From the NCBI GenBank assembly GCA_018384745.1, contig JAHAYH010000089.1, positions 1 to 64,000 on the forward strand: DNA of 64,000 nt. The letters are read 5' to 3'. The notes beneath the pieces are model-generated. The model ran no database searches and had not been told where the DNA came from. It saw only the letters and a list, made by a program, of their open reading frames with translations. Source of the stretch: Caryophanon sp. (lineage in GTDB: Bacteria > Bacillota > Bacilli > Bacillales_A > Planococcaceae). Positions within the stretch are counted from its first letter, which is position 1, and each line of letters begins with the position of its first letter. Made by a program: the position numbers and the translations under genes. This document shows, one piece after another, positions 42,089-50,777 of the stretch.

Positions 42089-43516
42089 TTACCCACGCTT
42101 TTTTAAACCTAATCCAGCTATTAAGGCAATGAGTATTGCCCCTGTAGCTGCAAGGAACGCATCTGAGTAGGACATAGCGTCCAATATATATAATGGATTT
42201 ATCGGCTCAGTAGCATCACGTCGAGCGGATAATAATGCTCCAATCATACCTGCTCCAGTTCCTGCTCCAAGGTACAAAGCACCTTGGAAAATCCCCATTC
42301 CGACACCAACCTTGTCTGCATCGAGTGCACTTACTGCGGCGTTATTTGCGGGAGAATTCGTGAATGCAAAAGCAATCCCTACTCCGAGGACCCCCACGGA
42401 AACTAACAGAGGTGAAGCACCAGATGCATAGGTGGACAAGAATAAGGTAGACAGCCCCATCAGAGTCATCCCAGTAATTATCAGACGTTTATCCCCAAAT
42501 CGATCAGAAAGACGGCCAACGAAGGGAGATAAGATTGCAACAGCCACACCACCTGGCAACAATATCATTCCAGCCTGTCCAGAAGAGAGTCCATTCACCT
42601 CAATGACTAGTAATGGGACGAACACAAGAACAGCGAAATAAGCAAACATCGAAAAAAATGCAATTATGACCGTATTGACATAATCCTTGTTATTGAACAG
42701 GACAGGTGGTACAAATGGATTTTCTGCGGTAACAATTCTCCAAATAAATCCCACCAAAGCTACAACAGAACCAATTAGGCTAGTTAACGATGAGAACGAA
42801 GAAAAACCAGAAGTTTCTCCTTGAGTGATGCCAAAAAGGAGTAATCCTACTGTGAGGCCGAGGAATAAACCACCAATGAAATCAAAGTTCTTATTGCTTC
42901 CTACGGATTCTGCCGGTTTAATTGTCGGTAACGCGTAGTAGGCACCAATAACAATCATAATGGCTAACAAAAATGTGAACCAAAACAAGGCATTCCACCC
43001 TAAATATTGACCAACTACTCCACCAAATATTGGACCAGCAGCAATTCCAACACCAATACTTCCTGCGATAATTCCCAAAGCTCCCCCACGTTTTCCTTGT
43101 GGGAAAACCTTCGAAATTGCAATGACTGATAGAACTGGAATTGCGGACATCCCAGCACCCTGAACCATTCTTCCCAAAACCAACAATGGGAGGTTCGGGG
43201 CAATTGCACATAAAAGACTACCACTTGCCAGAATCATAATGGCAAAGATATATAGCTTTCGTAACTCAAAAAAGTCTGAGATTCGACCATAAATCGGAAC
43301 TCCAATCGCAAGAACAAGTGCAATACCACTAACTATCCAACTCACTTGAGATTTCGAAGCTTCTAAATCTTTGCTTATTAGTGGAAGTACGGGATTGACT
43401 GAATCAGCCGTAATTGAACCTACAAGTACAGATAGGGAGAGTACCATCATTAAAAGGCTAGTAGAACCCCTTTTTTCAGATTGAATCATTTCTTTAGATT
43501 TACTATCCTTTTTCAT
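42089..43516 (-). CDS. fexA: MFS multidrug-type exporter, FexA-like chloramphenicol/florfenicol exporter
   Basis: 475 aa; N-terminus MKKDSKSKEMIQSEKRGSTSLLMMVLSLSVLVGSITADSVNPVLPLISKDL; 14-TM DHA2-like; length and Tn558 context match FexA. Confidence 0.9.
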   Translation of the reverse strand: MKKDSKSKEMIQSEKRGSTSLLMMVLSLSVLVGSITADSVNPVLPLISKDLEASKSQVSWIVSGIALVLAIGVPIYGRISDFFELRKLYIFAIMILASGSLLCAIAPNLPLLVLGRMVQGAGMSAIPVLSVIAISKVFPQGKRGGALGIIAGSIGVGIAAGPIFGGVVGQYLGWNALFWFTFLLAIMIVIGAYYALPTIKPAESVGSNKNFDFIGGLFLGLTVGLLLFGITQGETSGFSSFSSLTSLIGSVVALVGFIWRIVTAENPFVPPVLFNNKDYVNTVIIAFFSMFAYFAVLVFVPLLVIEVNGLSSGQAGMILLPGGVAVAILSPFVGRLSDRFGDKRLIITGMTLMGLSTLFLSTYASGASPLLVSVGVLGVGIAFAFTNSPANNAAVSALDADKVGVGMGIFQGALYLGAGTGAGMIGALLSARRDATEPINPLYILDAMSYSDAFLAATGAILIALIAGLGLKKRG

Positions 43517-43523
43517 TTTATTT

Positions 43524-43553
43524 CCTCCTAAAATATATTGTGATTTTAGGAGG
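43524..43553 (-). promoter_or_regulatory. translational attenuator hairpin sequestering fexA Shine-Dalgarno
   Basis: On minus strand CCTCCTAAAAT-N8-ATTTTAGGAGG; distal arm contains the fexA SD. Confidence 0.85.
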
Positions 43554-43575
43554 CTAAATCCACTGCTTTCACCAT
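43546..43575 (-). CDS. fexA leader peptide MVKAVDLAS
   Basis: ATG GTG AAA GCA GTG GAT TTA GCC TCC TAA preceded by GAGGTGAGG; last codons overlap attenuator arm. Confidence 0.8.
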   Translation of the reverse strand: MVKAVDLAS

Positions 43576-43683
43576 AAACCTCACCTCATATCTATTTATA
43601 TTGTAAAACCAAATCAACGAACTCACCATATTTCTACAGCATGATTAAAGATTCGGTTCTCCAAACTAACTGAACTGATCAAA

Positions 43684-43717
43684 CAAAAAAAAGGCACCAG
43701 TTTAACAACCGGTGCCT
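43684..43717 (-). terminator. intrinsic terminator on minus strand downstream of the 47-aa ORF
   Basis: Minus strand AGGCACC-N12-GGTGCCT followed by TTTTTTT. Confidence 0.8.
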
Positions 43718-43769
43718 AATCATTCGTATGCATTTTTACAAATGCAATAGATTCATAAATTTTTGCCCA

Positions 43770-43913
43770 TTATATAAAAGGAGGCAAAAAGTTTTCCGGT
43801 AGTGTTTCCATTTTTTGTTTTTGTGAAAAAGGACATACTGATCCCGTTGTACCTAAATCCCCTGAAACTTTTACATGCTTTCTAAACTCGACATTAATGA
43901 AATCAATTCCCAT
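43770..43913 (-). CDS. 47-aa small ORF of unknown function in the transposon
   Basis: Read directly: MGIDFINVEFRKHVKVSGDLGTTGSVCPFSQKQKMETLPENFLPPFI; SD AAAGGAGG 9 nt before ATG; downstream terminator. Confidence 0.65.
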   Translation of the reverse strand: MGIDFINVEFRKHVKVSGDLGTTGSVCPFSQKQKMETLPENFLPPFI

Positions 43914-43934
43914 TACTTTTTGCCTCCTTTCTCA

Positions 43935-43955
43935 TATTGTGATAATAACACAATA
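43935..43955. promoter_or_regulatory. operator-like palindrome upstream of the 47-aa ORF
   Basis: TATTGTG-N7-CACAATA. Confidence 0.45.
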
Positions 43956-44171
43956 ATAATTGATGAAAAAGAAATAATCAACCCTACTTTTTTGAAAACC
44001 AATTTAAAGCTTTACTACTTTTACTTACATAATAAAGGCAGGTGCAGTATAAACTTTTTTAAATAGGTCTTCTTTAACGAGCAGGTAGCGTCAGTTAAAG
44101 TAGATAATTTAAGATCGAAATCATATTATAGATATTCCGAAATTGGGCGTGATTGTTGCAGGTCAAAAGCT

Positions 44172-44208
44172 TAATTCCTCGATAAAATAAAAAGGAATTA
44201 GTTTTTTT
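44172..44208 (+). terminator. hairpin/T-tract near right end of transposon
   Basis: TAATTCCT-N13-AGGAATTA-GTTTTTTT. Confidence 0.6.
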
Positions 44209-44351
44209 ATTTGTGGTACATTCTTCTGACCGTAATCAATTGTCATCTAATAATTACATTGTATTTTTTCATTTGATTTAACACGTTAAATATATGTTCT
44301 TAAAGTAAAAACATTGATGTTAATGGATTTTTAGTAATTTACTCTTGATAA

Positions 44352-44495
44352 AACCCATCACCGAGTGCCGAAGATTTAGATGTAACAGACCGGCTTGTCG
44401 AGGTCGGTAAAATCGTTGGCATTGATGTCGTTGACCATTTAATAATTGGTGATTATGACTACTTGTCGTTCAAGGAAAAAGGATATATAGTGTAA
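44352..44495 (+). pseudogene. radC: radC 3' portion downstream of the transposon
   Basis: Frame read from 44352: [47 protein letters not shown], the RadC C-terminus. Confidence 0.95.
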
Positions 44496-44498
44496 AGA

Positions 44499-44542
44499 AG
44501 GGTTGTCTCACAATGGGTGTTGTTGAGACAATCCTTCTATTT
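44499..44542 (+). terminator. hairpin after radC
   Basis: AAGGGTTGTCTCA...TTGAGACAATCCTT inverted repeat. Confidence 0.7.
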
Positions 44543-44793
44543 ATGTTGATTGTTCGGGAACCTTCTTTTTGGAGCGGCGTCAATGCTACAAGATTACTAG
44601 AAATCGTGCATACATAGCAGCCAATGGAAAAAAACAAGAGTTTTTATTGGCAACAGTACAATAAATACGCATTTTATGGTAGAAATTAAACAAGTGATAC
44701 TGTAATTTTACGTTTTTTCCGCTATAATTAAGCGTATGATTTCATAAATGAATGCTTACGAAACGTAAGTGATATAGAAAGGGAGTACACAAA

Positions 44794-45816
44794 TTGTTTG
44801 GATTAGGAAGTAAAGATGTCGGAATCGACTTAGGTACAGCTAACACTTTAGTATTCGTAAAAGGAAAAGGCATCGTATTACGCGAGCCATCAGTAGTTGC
44901 ACAAAATACAAAAACGGGGGATATCGTAGCCGTTGGTAATGATGCGAAAAATATGATCGGTCGTACACCAGGGTCAATCGTTGCGATTCGCCCAATGAAA
45001 GATGGCGTAATTGCAGACTTCGATATTACGACAGCGATGATTGAGTATTATTTAAAAGAGGCGCTAAAGTCTTCAGGTTCAAATTGGAAGAAACCAAACG
45101 TTATGATTTGTGTACCATTTGGCATTACATCAGTAGAGCAACGCGCAGTAATCGATGCATCTCGTCAAGCGGGTGCAAAGGAAGCGTTCACAATTGAAGA
45201 ACCATTTGCAGCAGCAATCGGTGCAAACTTACCAGTATGGGATCCAACAGGGTCGATGGTTGTTGACATCGGTGGTGGTACAACAGAAGTAGCGGTTATT
45301 TCACTTGGTGGTATCGTAACGTCTGAATCTGTACGCTGTGGCGGTGACGCAATGGATCACGCAATCATTGCATACATCCGTAAAACGTACAACTTAACAA
45401 TTGGTGAACGTACAGCAGAAGCGGTGAAAATGGAAATTGGTACAGCGTCAATGGAAGGCGGCACGAATGAAACGATGGAAATTCGTGGTCGTGACTTAGT
45501 AACAGGTTTACCAAAAACAATTGAAATTACAGCGCTTGAAATTTCAGAATCACTACGCGAGTGTGTGACGCAAATTATTGAAGGTGTAAAGAAAACGTTA
45601 GAGCAAACACCGCCAGAATTATCCGCAGACGTAATGGAGCGCGGCATCGTATTAACAGGCGGTGGCGCATTATTACGCAACTTAGATAAAGTAATTAGCG
45701 ACGAAACAAACATGCCAGTATTTATTGCTGAAAACCCGTTAGATTGTGTAGCAATCGGTACAGGTAAAGCGTTAGATCATATCGATTTAATTCGCTCTCA
45801 GCAAGTAAAAGGGTAA
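44794..45816 (+). CDS. mreB: rod shape-determining protein MreB
   Basis: [32 protein letters not shown] start. Confidence 0.98.
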   Translation: MFGLGSKDVGIDLGTANTLVFVKGKGIVLREPSVVAQNTKTGDIVAVGNDAKNMIGRTPGSIVAIRPMKDGVIADFDITTAMIEYYLKEALKSSGSNWKKPNVMICVPFGITSVEQRAVIDASRQAGAKEAFTIEEPFAAAIGANLPVWDPTGSMVVDIGGGTTEVAVISLGGIVTSESVRCGGDAMDHAIIAYIRKTYNLTIGERTAEAVKMEIGTASMEGGTNETMEIRGRDLVTGLPKTIEITALEISESLRECVTQIIEGVKKTLEQTPPELSADVMERGIVLTGGGALLRNLDKVISDETNMPVFIAENPLDCVAIGTGKALDHIDLIRSQQVKG

Positions 45817-45831
45817 AAGGACGTGTGAGCA

Positions 45832-46746
45832 ATGCCACAATTTTTTCAAAATAAGAAGATTTTACTGTTACTATTCGGGACGATTTTTCTTGTGGCATTG
45901 ATAAGTTTTTCTCTACGTGATCGCGATAACGCGACGTTACCGGAGCAAATTATTAAAGATTCAGTCGGCTTTGGGCATAGCATTGTCTCGAAGCCGATGA
46001 ATTTTGTAACGGACATCTTTGTAAACATTAATAACTTATTAAATACGTATGATGAAAACGAACGTTTAAAGGCACGCTTAGATGAGTTTGCTGTATTGGA
46101 CGCAAAATTAAAAGAAGTACAATCAGAAAACGAAAAGCTACGTGCTGTTGTAGAGAAAACAGAAGGGTTAAGTGATTATGAGTCGATTCAAGCGACCGTT
46201 ATTGCACGTAATCCAGATCAATGGGAAGAAAAAATCATTTTAGACAAAGGTTCTACACATGGTGTCGAAGTGAACATGGCCGTTCAAACAGCGACAGGTC
46301 TTGTCGGAAAAGTAGTGCTAGTCACACCGTTTACCTCTGAAGTAGAACTATTATTTACAAACAATCCAAACTATCGTGTTTCATCGATGATTTTAGGTGA
46401 AAAAGAAGTATATGGCTTAATCGAAGGATATGACGTCGACCGCGGTGAACTCATTATGAAACGAATTGATTCAAGCGCGACAATTAAAGAAGGCGAGCAA
46501 GTTGTATCATCTGGACTTGGTGGTATTTTCCCAAAAGGTATTTTAATTGGGGAAGTGAAAGAAGTGACAACGGATGACTTCGGTTTAACAAAAATGGCGT
46601 ATATTCAACCAGCTGCAAACTTCTCATTATTAGATCATGTCATTATTGCAAAGCGTAGTGTGACATCGATTGATGGATATGACGGCAATGAAACAAACAC
46701 AGATTTAACAAATGACGTGGACGAGGAGGAGGACGGCGAATCATGA
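45832..46746 (+). CDS. mreC: rod shape-determining protein MreC
   Basis: Position after mreB; TM plus coiled-coil then beta domain (VIARNPDQWEEKIILDKGSTHGVEVNMAV). Confidence 0.95.
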   Translation: MPQFFQNKKILLLLFGTIFLVALISFSLRDRDNATLPEQIIKDSVGFGHSIVSKPMNFVTDIFVNINNLLNTYDENERLKARLDEFAVLDAKLKEVQSENEKLRAVVEKTEGLSDYESIQATVIARNPDQWEEKIILDKGSTHGVEVNMAVQTATGLVGKVVLVTPFTSEVELLFTNNPNYRVSSMILGEKEVYGLIEGYDVDRGELIMKRIDSSATIKEGEQVVSSGLGGIFPKGILIGEVKEVTTDDFGLTKMAYIQPAANFSLLDHVIIAKRSVTSIDGYDGNETNTDLTNDVDEEEDGES

Positions 46747-47261
46747 TTGTTCGCTTACTCATTCCATTTATTGCGTTGCTGCTATTTTTTTTAGAGTCGA
46801 ACTTTGCGCTTTTTTCACCGTTAGAGTTCAATGAACGTACTGTATATTTAGTACCGCGTTTTTTATTTTTATATTTAGTGTTTATTTCGGTTTATTACGA
46901 TCGAAAACGCGCGATACAGTATGGACTTGTGTTTGGCATTTTATTTGACGTGTTTTATTTAAATTTAATTGGCTTATATACAGTGCTATACCCACTTGTT
47001 TGTATCATTGCAGGCTCAACGGTGCGCTATATGCATCAGCACTTAGCGACGACAATCGCGCTGGCAATCGGTTTAATGGGGATTTTTGAGTTTGTATTAT
47101 ACCAATTCTTTTATTTTATTTCGTATACATCGATGCCGCTTGATGTATTCTTTTATGATCGTCTACTTCCGACGATTGGCGCCAACTTATTATTCTTACT
47201 TATGCTCGGCTGGATTTTTAAGTATTTAATTAGCGCGCGTTTACTACAACGCGTGGAATAA
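46743..47261 (+). CDS. mreD: rod shape-determining protein MreD
   Basis: Small multi-TM protein between mreC and minC. Confidence 0.9.
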   Translation: MIVRLLIPFIALLLFFLESNFALFSPLEFNERTVYLVPRFLFLYLVFISVYYDRKRAIQYGLVFGILFDVFYLNLIGLYTVLYPLVCIIAGSTVRYMHQHLATTIALAIGLMGIFEFVLYQFFYFISYTSMPLDVFFYDRLLPTIGANLLFLLMLGWIFKYLISARLLQRVE

Positions 47262-47292
47262 CGTAGCTTAGCATCGAGAGAGAGGTGACGAG

Positions 47293-48021
47293 ATGACAAA
47301 GAAGGACGATATGAAAACAGATAAAGTAAAAAAAGAAGAACTAAAAAAAGAAGACGTAAAAAAGCCGCTTGTTCATATGAAAGGAACGAAGGACGGCTTA
47401 GTGCTGCGTTTAGATGATCAATGCGTCTTTACGGATTTACTTGTAGAGCTAGAAGATAAAGTAAAGGAAGCATCAGATGAGCCGATTAATGTACAGTTGC
47501 ATCTAGGCTATCGTTATTGCACGAAAGAACAAAAGCAACAGCTGATGCAAATCGTCCATCAACATAGCGACATGCGCGTATCGAAAGTCGTGAGTGAAGT
47601 CATGACCGTGAAGGAATGCAATGAGAAGCTAGAGGAAAACCAATCGCAAATACATATGGGCGTTGTACGTTCTGGACAAATTGTCGAAGCAATTGGCGAT
47701 TTATTCGTCGTGGGCGATGTCAATCCGAACGGAAAAGTAGCAGCGACTGGAAGTATTTACGTGCTTGGGAAGCTTGTTGGCATTGCGCATGCAGGTGTTG
47801 AAGGGGATGCAAAAGCAGTTGTGGCCGCATCGTACTTTAAGCCGACGCAAATTCGGATTGCTGACCAACTTGAAATTATGTTTGATGAGAATGAGAAAAT
47901 TGTTGTGCAGCCACATTACGGATGTGCATTTATTGACGAAGCAGGACGCATCGATTTTGATCGCCTACAAATGTTAAAGCATTTACGTCAAGCGCTACAA
48001 ATGGCTAAAGGAGGGCTTTAA
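47293..48021 (+). CDS. minC: septum site-determining protein MinC
   Basis: GDLFVVGDVNPNGKVAATGSIYVLGKLVGIAHAG motif; followed by minD. Confidence 0.95.
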   Translation: MTKKDDMKTDKVKKEELKKEDVKKPLVHMKGTKDGLVLRLDDQCVFTDLLVELEDKVKEASDEPINVQLHLGYRYCTKEQKQQLMQIVHQHSDMRVSKVVSEVMTVKECNEKLEENQSQIHMGVVRSGQIVEAIGDLFVVGDVNPNGKVAATGSIYVLGKLVGIAHAGVEGDAKAVVAASYFKPTQIRIADQLEIMFDENEKIVVQPHYGCAFIDEAGRIDFDRLQMLKHLRQALQMAKGGL

Positions 48022-48022
48022 T

Positions 48023-48823
48023 TTGGGGGAAGCAATAGTTATTACATCAGGTAAAGGCGGCGTTGGCAAAACGACAACGACTGCTAACCTTGGGACTGCA
48101 TTAGCCCTTCAAGGTAAACGCGTATGTTTAGTAGATACAGATATCGGACTGCGCAATTTAGACGTTGTATTAGGTCTTGAAAACCGCATCATTTATGATT
48201 TAGTCGATGTCGTAGAAGGTCGTTGTAAAATGCACCAAGCAATCGTAAAAGATAAACGTGTCGATGACATGCTTTATTTATTGCCAGCAGCACAAACAGC
48301 GGATAAAAACGACGTAACACCAGAGCAAATGAAGCAATTAATCGATGATTTAAAAGAAGAATTTGATTTTGTGTTAATCGACTGTCCAGCGGGAATTGAG
48401 CAAGGGTATCGGAATGCGGTAGCAGGTGCAGACCGTGCGATCGTTATTACGACGCCTGAAATTTCTGCGGTACGCGATGCAGACCGCATTATCGGCTTAT
48501 TGGAGCTTGAAGATATCGAGCCACCAAAATTAATCATTAACCGTATTCGTCATCATTTAATGAAAAATGGCGATGCAATGGATGTCAGTGAAATTACGAC
48601 GCACTTATCAATCGACTTATTAGGAGTCGTGATCGATAATGAAAACGTTATTAGCTCATCTAATAAAGGGGAGCCAATCGTTATGGACGCGACAAACCGT
48701 GCATCGCTTGGCTACCGTAACATCGCGCGTCGTCTTTTAGGGGAATCGGTACCACTTATGTCAATCGAAGAAGAGAAAAAAGGCTTCTTTTCAAAAGTAA
48801 AAGCGATTTTCTCGCGTTCATAA
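48023..48823 (+). CDS. minD: septum site-determining ATPase MinD
   Basis: ITSGKGGVGKTTTTANLGTALA deviant Walker A. Confidence 0.98.
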   Translation: MGEAIVITSGKGGVGKTTTTANLGTALALQGKRVCLVDTDIGLRNLDVVLGLENRIIYDLVDVVEGRCKMHQAIVKDKRVDDMLYLLPAAQTADKNDVTPEQMKQLIDDLKEEFDFVLIDCPAGIEQGYRNAVAGADRAIVITTPEISAVRDADRIIGLLELEDIEPPKLIINRIRHHLMKNGDAMDVSEITTHLSIDLLGVVIDNENVISSSNKGEPIVMDATNRASLGYRNIARRLLGESVPLMSIEEEKKGFFSKVKAIFSRS

Positions 48824-48949
48824 TGAAAGAATCGTTTGAAGCGTCATCGTTTCAGACGATTCTTTTTTCAGCGGAAGCGCAATTATAAAAACAGAAAATT
48901 CGACGTATTGCATTTTCGCGTTATTTTAGGAAAATACGTATGAAATGAG

Positions 48950-48979
48950 TTGACGCGCCGCTGTTTTTCGTGGTACTAT
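48950..48979 (+). promoter_or_regulatory. promoter of rplU operon
   Basis: TTGACG-N18-TACTAT. Confidence 0.55.
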
Positions 48980-48984
48980 CTATC

Positions 48985-49088
48985 ATGTTAGTTTGTAGCG
49001 CACCCGTGCTACAACCGCACTGACGAGGTTTTTAAGTATCTTCTTGATCACCTTAGTTCGGGCGAGTCTTAGTCTAAGAGGAGGTGCA
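48985..49088 (+). ncRNA. ribosomal protein L21 leader
   Basis: Structured leader TTGTAGCGCACCCGTGCTACAA...GTTCGGGCGAGTCTTAGTCTAAGAGGAGGTGCAG directly before rplU. Confidence 0.8.
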
Positions 49089-49093
49089 GTAAA

Positions 49094-49402
49094 ATGTACG
49101 CAATTATCGAAACTGGTGGTAAACAAATCAAAGTAGAAGCAGGTCAAGAAATCTTCATCGAAAAATTAGGTGTAGAAGCTGGCGAAGTGGTTACTTTTGA
49201 TAAAGTATTATTCGTAGGTGGCGAAACAGTAAAAGTTGGTGCTCCAACTGTTGCAGGCGCAACTGTAACAGCGAAAGTTGTTAAAGAAGGCCGTGCTAAA
49301 AAAATCACTGTTTTCAAAATGAAAGCTAAGAAAAACTACCGTCGTAAACAAGGTCACCGTCAACCATACACAAAATTAGTAGTTGAAGCAATCAACGCTT
49401 AA
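49094..49402 (+). CDS. rplU: 50S ribosomal protein L21
   Basis: [25 protein letters not shown]. Confidence 0.98.
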   Translation: MYAIIETGGKQIKVEAGQEIFIEKLGVEAGEVVTFDKVLFVGGETVKVGAPTVAGATVTAKVVKEGRAKKITVFKMKAKKNYRRKQGHRQPYTKLVVEAINA

Positions 49403-49414
49403 TAAGTGAGGTGA

Positions 49415-49762
49415 TTGACAATGATCACAGTTACGATTCATAGTGATGAAAATCGTAAATCGTATGGCTTTGAAATTTCAGGGCATGCGTTATCTGATGT
49501 TTATGGTCGCGATTTAGTTTGTGCTGGTGCATCGGCAGTTGCCTTTGGTGCTGTAAATGCGATCGGTCACTTAACGAAAATTCAACCACAAATCGAGCAA
49601 GGAAAAGAAGGCGGATTTTTATCTGTCCACATTGACCCTGCTACATTAGATGAAAAACAAGACGAGACGTTACAGGTGATTTTAAACACAATGGTAACGC
49701 AATTCTATACAATGGTTACTAGCTATAGTGACTACATCGAACTAAAATATAAAATGGTGTAG
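49415..49762 (+). CDS. ysxB: ribosomal-processing cysteine protease Prp (YsxB)
   Basis: SGHA...[18 protein letters not shown] between L21 and L27. Confidence 0.93.
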   Translation: MTMITVTIHSDENRKSYGFEISGHALSDVYGRDLVCAGASAVAFGAVNAIGHLTKIQPQIEQGKEGGFLSVHIDPATLDEKQDETLQVILNTMVTQFYTMVTSYSDYIELKYKMV

Positions 49763-49775
49763 GAGGTGGAACAAA

Positions 49776-50075
49776 ATGGAAATGTTATTAACATTAGATC
49801 TTCAGTTCTTCGCATCTAAAAAAGGTGTAGGTTCTACAAAGAACGGACGTGACTCTGAGTCTAAACGTCTTGGCGCTAAACGTGCTGACGGTCAGTTCGT
49901 AACTGGTGGTTCAATTCTTTACCGTCAACGCGGTACAAAAATTTACCCAGGTACAAACGTAGGTCGCGGTGGTGACGACACTCTTTTCGCAACAGTTGAC
50001 GGCGTAGTACGTTTCGAACGTATGGGTCGCGACAAGAAAAAAGTTTCTGTATACCCAGTAGCTCAAGAAGCTTAA
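49776..50075 (+). CDS. rpmA: 50S ribosomal protein L27
   Basis: N-terminal [31 protein letters not shown] including Prp cleavage-type sequence. Confidence 0.98.
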   Translation: MEMLLTLDLQFFASKKGVGSTKNGRDSESKRLGAKRADGQFVTGGSILYRQRGTKIYPGTNVGRGGDDTLFATVDGVVRFERMGRDKKKVSVYPVAQEA

Positions 50076-50243
50076 TCTGCACACGTTAAAGGTGTCCCGC
50101 AGTGTCGGGACGCCTTTTTTACGGTTTTAATGAAGCATTGAACTTTTCTTATAGTATTCACAAGCACATGAGCATGCGTCGTGAAAGAAAAAATACGAAC
50201 ATCTTGTTATACTGAATATAGTATTGAATTGGAGTGGATTCAT

Positions 50244-50765
50244 ATGCTGATGAAGGAGTTAACGGTATCGGACGCTATTCGCTTTGCAAATCATGATTAT
50301 TTAAATCATTTGCAACTACTGAAAATGAATTTAGAACTCGGGCAACTCGACGCAGTCAAAGACTTGATCGAGCAGTATACAGTGAACGTGAGGATGTTTT
50401 CGCAGCTTCAAACGTTAAATAGCCCAAAATTACTGCACTTTCTTCAAACGTGTAAATGGCGTTATCCAGCATTTACGTTACAGTTAATGTCACACGTTAC
50501 AGAACAACTGCAGTTGGCATATGACGAGCCATTAGTTGAATACTTGGAAAAAACAGTGCTTCATTATGCGCAGCACGCAAAAGCAACGGATCAATTGGAA
50601 TTAACGATTGATATCGTTGTCACACAACAAGTGAAACAATTATTCGTGTGTGTAGAAGGCATGAGTTCGATCAAACCATTTACGCTACACGAAACTGAAA
50701 ATATACATGTAGACATAGAAGAAGCATCGCATGAATGCTTATCGTATCGTTTAACATGGCAATAG
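50244..50765 (+). CDS. spo0B: Spo0B-like sensor phosphotransferase
   Basis: FANHDYLNHLQLLKMNLELGQLDAVKDLIEQY (phosphoacceptor His helix); between rpmA and obg as in Bacillus. Confidence 0.8.
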   Translation: MLMKELTVSDAIRFANHDYLNHLQLLKMNLELGQLDAVKDLIEQYTVNVRMFSQLQTLNSPKLLHFLQTCKWRYPAFTLQLMSHVTEQLQLAYDEPLVEYLEKTVLHYAQHAKATDQLELTIDIVVTQQVKQLFVCVEGMSSIKPFTLHETENIHVDIEEASHECLSYRLTWQ

Positions 50766-50777
50766 GAGTTGAACTAA

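Larger units (their letters stand above)
37707..44351 (+). mobile_element. Tn558: Tn554-family transposon matching Tn558 organisation (tnpA, tnpB, tnpC, orf138, fexA) inserted in radC
   Basis: Both radC halves flank a ~6645-bp block of lower GC; three-gene transposition module plus 138-aa ORF and 475-aa MFS exporter; end coordinates +/- about 6 bp. Confidence 0.9.

Noticed and set aside
42918-43224. Minus-strand ORFs 42918..43211 and 43015..43224 as separate proteins
   Set aside because: Alternative frames within fexA on the same strand; composition (Trp/Cys-rich) is typical of out-of-frame translation.
43875-44066. Plus-strand 63-aa ORF in the transposon right arm
   Set aside because: Lies antisense to the better supported 47-aa ORF, lacks an SD and has AT-rich low-complexity composition.
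44499-44790. Hairpin AAGGGTTGTCTCA...TTGAGACAATCCTT plus gene-poor stretch before mreB as an IS remnant
   Set aside because: Looks IS-end-like but no transposase residue or second end found; a radC terminator is sufficient.
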